From Cercophora sp. LCS_1 (Eukaryota; Ascomycota; Sordariomycetes; Sordariales; Lasiosphaeriaceae), in the NCBI GenBank assembly GCA_036250225.1, contig JAPZLL010000068.1, positions 62,001-126,000 of the forward strand: 64,000 nt of DNA, given 5' to 3'. Made by a program: the position numbers and the translations under genes. The notes under the pieces are model-generated. The model was not told where the DNA came from, ran no database searches, and saw nothing but the letters and a program-made list of their open reading frames with translations. This document shows, in pieces, positions 60,157-64,000 of this stretch (within the stretch, counting starts at the first letter, position 1; each line of letters begins with the position of its first letter).

Positions 60157-61857
60157 ATGTTCGCCGTCAAAGGCTGGTCAGTGTCTGCCGATAAGCTGAA
60201 AGTTGAGATCGACAATGGCCATGGCGCACCAGCGACAACGACGGACGCGGCTCCAGCTCCCTCCAAGAACAAGAACAAGAAACGGAAAAGACCTGGACAG
60301 AACGTACCAGTCGTGAATATCACCAATCTTTCAGACATGTGGGAAAAGGTTATCGAGAAGAAGGATCCATCAGCGCCAGCTGAGAAGCCCGTTCCAGGAA
60401 AGGAAAAGAAAGCTAGCAAAGCCAAGAAAGAAGGGCAACAGAAGCCGGCGCCTGCCGCTGAAGTCAAGGAGGCGGCCATAAAATCCGAGGCTGCAAACCT
60501 TGAGGCAAAGGCTTCGAAGGAGCAGAAGAAGAACAAGAAGAATAAGAAGCAACAGGCCGCTTCTCCCACGGAGCCAGAGGCACCCGCCGAGGCAGATGAA
60601 GCAGACGAATGGGGTGGATTCGACGATGACGAATCTCCAGAAACTACCCAAATGGAGAAGGAGGACGGTGGCGATGACGACCGGAAGGCGAAGAAGCAAA
60701 AGCTGGACAAGAAAGCAAAGAAAGATAAGAAGACATCCAAACAAGAACTGGCGGACACACCTGCAGCACCCTCAGCACCACCACCTCCGGCAGCCGTCAA
60801 GCTCACACCCCTTCAAGCCTCTATGCGAGAAAAGCTCGTCTCTGCTCGCTTCCGTCACCTCAACGAGACTCTCTATGCCCGGCCATCAGCCGAAGCCTTC
60901 AAGCTTTTTGAGGACTCCCCCGAGATGTTCAGTGAGTATCATGAAGGCTTCCGTCGTCAAGTTGACGTCTGGCCCGAGAACCCGGTCGACGGCTTCGTCG
61001 CCGACACGCTTGCCCGTGCCAAGGTGCGCTTCCCGCCCAAGAATGTCAAGCACGATTTCGCAAATCCCATTGCCTCCATTCGCCTTCTTCCACTTCCACG
61101 CGATCGTGGCTCCAACGTCTGCAGCATCGCCGACCTTGGTTGTGGTGACGCCGCCCTCTCGGCTGCTCTCCAGCCGCATCTCCGCAAGTCGCGACTGGCC
61201 GTCCACTCTTTTGACCTCCAGACCGGTGGCAATGCTCTCATTACCCGCGCCGATATCGCCAACCTGCCACTGAAAGCAGGCTCGGCGGATGTTGCCATAT
61301 TTTGTCTTGCTCTGATGGGCACCAACTGGGTTGACTTTGTCGAGGAAGCCTACCGCATCTTGCGATGGAAAGGCGAACTTTGGGTTGCAGAGATCAAGAG
61401 CCGTTTCACCAATCCGGCTAGCAAGAAAAACAAGGTTGTTTCCCACAGTGTTGGTAACAACCGCAAGGCCCCCGTTGTCAACAAGGCCGCCAAGAAAGCT
61501 CATGACGAGGCCGAAGCTGAGGCCAACGATGAGGAGCTTGCAATCCAAGTGGACGGAGCCGAGCTTCGCAACCAGGAGACAGACATCACCGCTTTTGTGG
61601 ATGCCCTCCGTGCAAGAGGGTTTTTGCTCCACAAGGAGCTGGGGGCTGGCGCAGTGGATATGGGCAACAAGATGTTTGTAAAGATGCACTTCGTAAAGGC
61701 GGCACCAGCAACTAAAGGGAAGTGCGCTGAGGTCAAGGTTGTTTCGGATCGTATGGGTGCCCAGGGGCCGGCGCAAAAGAAGAAGTTCATTGCCGATGAG
61801 GAGGGCGGCATCAACGAGGCCAAGATCTTGAAGCCTTGTGTGTATAAGTTGCGTTGA
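60157..61857 (+). CDS. RRP8: ribosomal RNA-processing protein 8 (25S rRNA adenine-N1 methyltransferase)
   Basis: Intronless, 566 aa. Rrp8 is a nucleolar SAM-dependent methyltransferase that makes N1-methyladenosine in 25S rRNA helix 25.1. Residues 1-210 are Lys/Glu/Ala-rich with KNKNKKRKRPG and further KKNKKNKK patches, acting as nuclear/nucleolar signals. The catalytic domain starts around LTPLQASMREKLVSARFRHL and carries the family segment LYARPSAEAFKLFEDSPEMF, motif I IADLGCGDAALSAAL, DLQTGGNALITRADIANLPL and the CLALMGTNWVDFVEEAYRIL stretch. VAEIKSRF follows, then an insertion rich in Lys/Ala/Glu that is longer than in yeast. ATG at 60157 begins MFAVKGWSVSADKLK, as in relatives. Confidence 0.95.
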   Translation: MFAVKGWSVSADKLKVEIDNGHGAPATTTDAAPAPSKNKNKKRKRPGQNVPVVNITNLSDMWEKVIEKKDPSAPAEKPVPGKEKKASKAKKEGQQKPAPAAEVKEAAIKSEAANLEAKASKEQKKNKKNKKQQAASPTEPEAPAEADEADEWGGFDDDESPETTQMEKEDGGDDDRKAKKQKLDKKAKKDKKTSKQELADTPAAPSAPPPPAAVKLTPLQASMREKLVSARFRHLNETLYARPSAEAFKLFEDSPEMFSEYHEGFRRQVDVWPENPVDGFVADTLARAKVRFPPKNVKHDFANPIASIRLLPLPRDRGSNVCSIADLGCGDAALSAALQPHLRKSRLAVHSFDLQTGGNALITRADIANLPLKAGSADVAIFCLALMGTNWVDFVEEAYRILRWKGELWVAEIKSRFTNPASKKNKVVSHSVGNNRKAPVVNKAAKKAHDEAEAEANDEELAIQVDGAELRNQETDITAFVDALRARGFLLHKELGAGAVDMGNKMFVKMHFVKAAPATKGKCAEVKVVSDRMGAQGPAQKKKFIADEEGGINEAKILKPCVYKLR

Positions 61858-62247
61858 TCAGAGATATAGATTTCTGGCTGGGCAAGCTAAGAGGCCATCG
61901 GGTGTTCTCTCTGTTTATCGTTATAGTGTTGCTACAGGACATTCACAATATAGCTGTCGTGGAACTGCACTGGAATTATCTAACCTTCCCTATTGTCTGA
62001 GCCCTAGATGACACGCCGATCGCTCTCGCTCTCCCTTGTAATGACGCCCTCTAAAAGTCCCAAACACATGATGTATCCCTCTCGACGCTGTTGGTTTTGT
62101 CGCAAGCCCTGTAATATGTTGTCCCTGAAATGAAAAGCAGTCGCAATTGACAGTCCCGAATGCTCCATTGCCCAAATCTCGAGTTCCTGTATTTATTGTC
62201 CCTTCGCTCGCTCCACTTTACGATTTGCAGCAAGTAGCACAGTTATC
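61858..62247. other. convergent intergenic region
   Basis: 390 bp between the 3' ends of RRP8 and DDI1. No gene supported. Confidence 0.5.
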
Positions 62248-63681
62248 TTAGTCATTCATGCCAAAGATCAGACTGGCTGCGTATTCAACATTACCCCCAG
62301 TGGCTTCCAATGCTTGGACCGCCCTTTCCTCGGAGGCCCCGAGGGCCTTGAGCTGCTCAATGTGTTCCTGAGGAAACCGGTGGGTTGGCTGCGGAGTACG
62401 AACGGGAACCGATGGTCCAGGGTGAGCGGACGGCGCACGACCGGCCTGCGGCGGCGGTTCGGATGGTGCCGACACGGCGCCGGATCGTGCACCTATCGTC
62501 GTGCCCGCGGGTCCCGGGACTCTCGGTTCCGACTTGAAGGCATCCTCCGACTCTCTGGGGATATCAGCCTCACCCAGGAAGGGCACCTCCACACCTTGAA
62601 TGATCAGCTTGTCCTTGGCCAGGTCGATACAGGCCTGGTGGCGCTTGAGCATATCCAGCCCGAGTAGAAGTTCCACATTCTTGCCTTCCATGACCGTGAA
62701 ACTGCAAGGGAGGAACAAGGAGCCAATCTTGATCTGGGCGGAGTGGACACGACCGATGATGTTTGCCGTTCCAACACCCCTGGCAACTCCGGCAAAGCGT
62801 TTGTCCACCAAGCGCATGATTCCACAGGCCTCGGCGCAAGAAGGGCTCATAATTGTGGCTTGGGCGCCTGAATCCACCAATGCCTTGAACTTGTACCCGT
62901 TGACCTCCACGTCGAGGTATAGCATGTGCACCGAGCCAAACACTATCAAGAAAGTCAGTATTAATGTCAGGTTCATTGACAAGTAGCCATACCTTCGGGG
63001 TTGTGTTCCATGGCGTTCTGAAGATTTTCCATGACACGCTCTTGTCGAATCATCTCTTCAATCTTTGCCTGCGCCTCGACATCAAAGGGATCCGCATTCA
63101 ACAACTGTATCTGTCGGTGACGCTCGGCCCGCTCCCGCCGTTCCCTGTCGTAGCTTTGGGCAAAAATCTGCGCGAACCTGACAGGATCCTCCAGAGCGGC
63201 GCCGAGTTCAGGCTTCCGGCTGTTTAGCTCGGCTCTGAGGTTGGGATCACCGAGAATTTGCAAGCGGATCAGCTCGGGATCTTGCTCTCCAGGCGCAGGA
63301 GCTCTCCGTGCACCCTGAGCGGGCGCGTTCCCGCCTTCGGTAGGGATCCCGGTGGTTCCACGCAGCTCCCGAACGTGAAGCGCCAGCATCTCGCCATCAC
63401 CAATCTGCAGGTCGGTCAAGGTCTTGGAATTGTCTGTGATAAGCTGCCCGTTATGATAGAGGTGTTGAGAAGACGGCTCAAAGCCCGTCTCGGCATGGAC
63501 GGAGCTTCGCAAGGTGTCGATAGTCATATCGGGATAGACCTCGAGGGATAGAAGGTCTTGCCCGTCATCCTGGGGCTCCGCAAGGGTGATACTAAGCGTG
63601 ATACGCCTACCGACAACGAGGATTAGCCAGATCAAAAAGAAATCAAGAAACATAGGAAATGAGGGTGCTGTGAACCTACAT
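62248..63681 (-). CDS. DDI1: DDI1-like ubiquitin receptor and aspartyl protease
   Basis: Exons 63680..63681, 62993..63606 and 62248..62942 (complement) give 436 aa. Ddi1 shuttles ubiquitinated cargo to the proteasome and has a retroviral-type aspartyl protease fold. Seen: an N-terminal ubiquitin-like domain (RITLSITLAEP to GEMLALHVREL), a helical linker region, the protease core beginning MLYLDVEVNGYKFKALVDSG with the catalytic Asp in DSGAQATIMS (near 228) and ELLLGLDMLKRHQACIDL, and a C-terminal UBA domain (HIEQLKALGASEERAVQALE to FGMND). The start codon appears to be split by a 73-nt intron: AT at 63681-63680, G at 63606. The frame remains open above the acceptor but lacks the expected Met-Arg-Ile-Thr start there. 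Confidence 0.9.
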
Positions 63682-64000
63682 GGTGGATTGTGATTTCCGG
63701 AGCGGCTACGGTCGGGAGTTTTTGTGGTGTAGCGCTGTTGATCGAACGGCCTATGAGCGGAGAGATGGTGCAGAGAAATAAGAAGAGAGTGCTGGTATGG
63801 GCAGAACGGCAGATGGGAGAGAAGCCAGTTGTAAGTTTTCCGACAGGAATTCGTTTGCGCCACCGATGGAAGCTAGACGATGTTGTCGGAGGGGCTACCA
63901 CGAGGGGCACGATGGGGGCGTTGGCCGAAGCGAGCCGCTAGGCAGGCTGGAGTGCAGGGGACACTAAGGCGGGGCTTGGCTCAGCCGATTTCAGAACCAA
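63682..64000. other. upstream region of DDI1, window end
   Basis: DDI1 promoter and leader, plus sequence cut by the window edge. No gene supported. Confidence 0.45.

Overview
The window is nuclear DNA from a filamentous ascomycete (Pezizomycotina, most likely Sordariomycetes). The evidence is short GT-AG introns of 48-80 nt with CTAAC/CTRAY-like branch sites, single-gene transcription units on both strands, high GC at third codon positions, and a gene set that is standard for these fungi. I cannot name the genus from sequence alone. Most genes needed splicing; the exon joins below were worked out by hand from splice sites, frame continuity and family conservation, and each gives a total length divisible by three.

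Layout. 0.8-3.4 kb: type II phosphatidylinositol 4-kinase (+). 3.4-11.4 kb: gene-poor DNA holding one gene I can support, a nine-exon LaeA/TAM-like SAM methyltransferase (+, 8.3-10.1 kb) with an 11-nt first coding exon. 11.4-12.0 kb: AIM41-like mitochondrial YqeY-domain protein (+). 12.6-13.1 kb: an unrecognised exon-like stretch. 14.7-18.3 kb: Rad5/HLTF-like SNF2-RING ATPase (+). 20.4-22.0 kb: OLE1-type stearoyl-CoA desaturase fused to cytochrome b5 (-). 23.8-26.6 kb: divergent fungal protein kinase (-). 30.5-33.9 kb: mitochondrial Lon protease (-). 35.1-35.7 kb: small conserved-looking charged protein (+). 35.9-36.7 kb: RRG7-like mitochondrial nuclease-fold protein (-). 36.9-37.4 kb: Mediator subunit MED21 (+). 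37.7-38.6 kb: HAD pyrimidine 5'-nucleotidase (-). 39.3-42.1 kb: large disordered protein (+). 42.3-42.45 kb: homopolymers and a 10-N assembly gap. 44.8-48.0 kb: multi-KH RNA-binding protein (+). 49.4-52.35 kb: gamma-tubulin complex component 2 (-). 52.9-53.8 kb: proteasome alpha5 (+). 54.2-57.5 kb: Zn2Cys6 transcription factor (-). 60.2-61.9 kb: RRP8 rRNA methyltransferase (+). 62.2-63.7 kb: DDI1 ubiquitin-receptor protease (-).

Most genes are housekeeping and independently transcribed; I see no convincing biosynthetic cluster, mobile element, CRISPR-like array, rRNA or tRNA. Loose themes are mitochondrial maintenance (AIM41, Lon, RRG7) and ubiquitin/proteasome function (alpha5, DDI1, RING-SNF2), but nothing suggests co-regulation beyond four divergent promoters (LON/35.1-kb gene, RRG7/MED21, nucleotidase/39.3-kb gene, GCP2/alpha5).

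The most unusual observations are a DDI1 start codon split by an intron (AT^G), 11- and 13-nt coding exons, three stop-free 3n introns that could give longer proteins when retained, a kinase whose HRD and DFG motifs are altered, and an isolated methyltransferase gene in otherwise empty DNA.
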